Below are positions 7,155 through 7,818 of a stretch of DNA of 7,818 nucleotides, in pieces. A program made the translations under genes and the position numbers. How positions within the stretch are numbered: the first letter of the stretch is position 1; each line of letters begins with the position of its first letter. The notes beneath the pieces were generated by a model. The model was not told where the DNA came from and made no database searches. It saw only the letters and a list, made by a program, of their open reading frames with translations. The DNA comes from G020354085 sp964482055 (GTDB lineage Bacteria > Pseudomonadota > Gammaproteobacteria > Acidiferrobacterales > Sulfurifustaceae). The stretch covers positions 1-7,818 of the forward strand of contig CAYZVX010000100.1 of the NCBI GenBank assembly GCA_964482055.1, written 5' to 3'.

Positions 7155-7818
7155 GCAGCCGGCCGCAGGCCCCGGGAGCGGAGCGGCCGGCGCCGCCGCT
7201 CAGGCTGTTCGCGCTCACGGCCACACGCGCGCTCGGTGAGCGCGTGGCCGGCGAGCTCGGTGCTGCGCTCGCGGCGCACGAGGAGCGCGACTTCGAGGAC
7301 GGCGAGCACAAGGCGCGCCCGCTCGTGAGCGTGCGCGACGCCGATGCCTACGTGGTTCAGTCGCTGTACGCCGACGCGACACAGAGTGTCAACGACAAGC
7401 TGGTGCGGCTGCTGTTCTTTCTCGGCGCCTTGCGCGACGCCGGCGCGGCGCGCGTGACCGCGGTGCTGCCGTATCTCGCCTATGCGCGCAAGGACGCCCG
7501 CACCCAGCCGCGCGACCCCTTGAGCACGCGCTACGTGGCGCAGCTGCTCGAGGCCGTGGGCATCGACCGGATCGTCGCGCTCGAGGTGCACAACCTGGCG
7601 GCGTTTCAGAACGCCTTTCGCTGCCGCGCCGAGCATGTTCATCCGACGCGCCTTTTCGCGAGCTACCTTGCCCAACGCCTCGGCCCCGAGGCGCGCGTTG
7701 CCGTAGTTTCGCCCGACCCGGGCGGCTACAAGCGCGCCGAGCGCCTGCGCCGCGCGCTCGAGCGCGCGCTCGGCCGGGCGGTGGAGCTCGCCTTCCTCGA
7801 GAAGGCGCGCGGCGGCGG
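7151..7818 (+). CDS. Divergent ribose-phosphate pyrophosphokinase (PRPP synthetase)-like protein, 5' part
   Basis: The frame is open from GTG 7151 to the window edge (222 codons), so the 3' end is missing. Similarity to PRPP synthetases is clear along the N-terminal domain: LRLFALTATRALGERVA (18-33), RDFEDGEHKARPLVSVR (46-62), DAYVVQS (65-71), VTAVLPYLAYARKDART (102-118), VAQLLEAVGIDRIVALEVHN (129-148) and VVSPDPGGYKRAERLR (185-200). PRPP synthetases make PRPP from ribose 5-phosphate and ATP. The active-site loop (YARKD, K114), H147 and the SPD(x)GG turn are kept. The canonical DLHA..IQGFF stretch reads EVHNLAAFQNAFR, so this is not the housekeeping Prs and may use a different substrate. An N-terminal extension of about 17 residues (Pro- and Ala-rich) precedes the domain. 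The 4-base GTGA overlap with the AMMECR1 gene indicates a shared transcript. The PRPP-binding DDxxDTGGT region would lie beyond the window. Confidence 0.85.
   Translation, partial: MSSRPQAPGAERPAPPLRLFALTATRALGERVAGELGAALAAHEERDFEDGEHKARPLVSVRDADAYVVQSLYADATQSVNDKLVRLLFFLGALRDAGAARVTAVLPYLAYARKDARTQPRDPLSTRYVAQLLEAVGIDRIVALEVHNLAAFQNAFRCRAEHVHPTRLFASYLAQRLGPEARVAVVSPDPGGYKRAERLRRALERALGRAVELAFLEKARGG

Noticed and set aside
7130..7675. - strand open frame opposite the PRPP-synthetase-like gene
   Set aside because: The + strand frame carries clear PRPP-synthetase motifs and continues to the window edge; the - strand frame has none.

Overview
The window is GC-rich (about two-thirds G+C by eye) and compact. 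Its gene types are proteobacterial: an NtrC-type sigma-54 activator, a Sec-exported beta-propeller and a -24/-12 promoter. A betaproteobacterium or related lineage is the best guess, but no rRNA or other decisive marker is present. There are no mobile elements, CRISPR arrays or tRNA/rRNA genes that I can support.

Left part (1-1800, + strand). The window opens inside the 3' end of a sigma-54-dependent transcriptional activator: the end of its AAA+ domain plus a Fis-type helix-turn-helix. A 244-bp gap follows. It holds a 25-bp dyad, an IHF-like site and a near-consensus -24/-12 promoter, in the order expected for a sigma-54 control region. This promoter points at a secreted, cysteine-free, cytochrome-d1-like/YncE-like beta-propeller protein. 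A perfect GC-rich dyad just after the propeller gene lies between it and the convergent rtcB gene.

Middle part (1838-5733, - strand). Read in the direction of transcription the genes are: AmmeMemoRadiSam radical SAM enzyme, a type I phosphoribosyltransferase, archease, and a long, archaeal-type RtcB RNA ligase. The phosphoribosyltransferase and archease genes overlap. The 97-bp archease-rtcB gap is filled by heptamer repeats arranged as an inverted cluster.

Right part (5807-7818, + strand). Divergent from the radical SAM gene are the Memo-family protein (AmmeMemoRadiSam protein B), the AMMECR1-family protein (protein A) and a divergent PRPP-synthetase-like protein that runs off the window. 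All three overlap, which implies translational coupling.

Taken together, 1838-7818 is a divergent seven-gene neighbourhood. It joins RNA ligation (RtcB plus archease), PRPP chemistry (a phosphoribosyltransferase plus a PRPP-synthetase-like enzyme) and the complete AmmeMemoRadiSam trio, whose biochemical role is not established. The idea that these act in one ribose-phosphate or RNA-end pathway is inference from gene order, and it is the most interesting point of the window.
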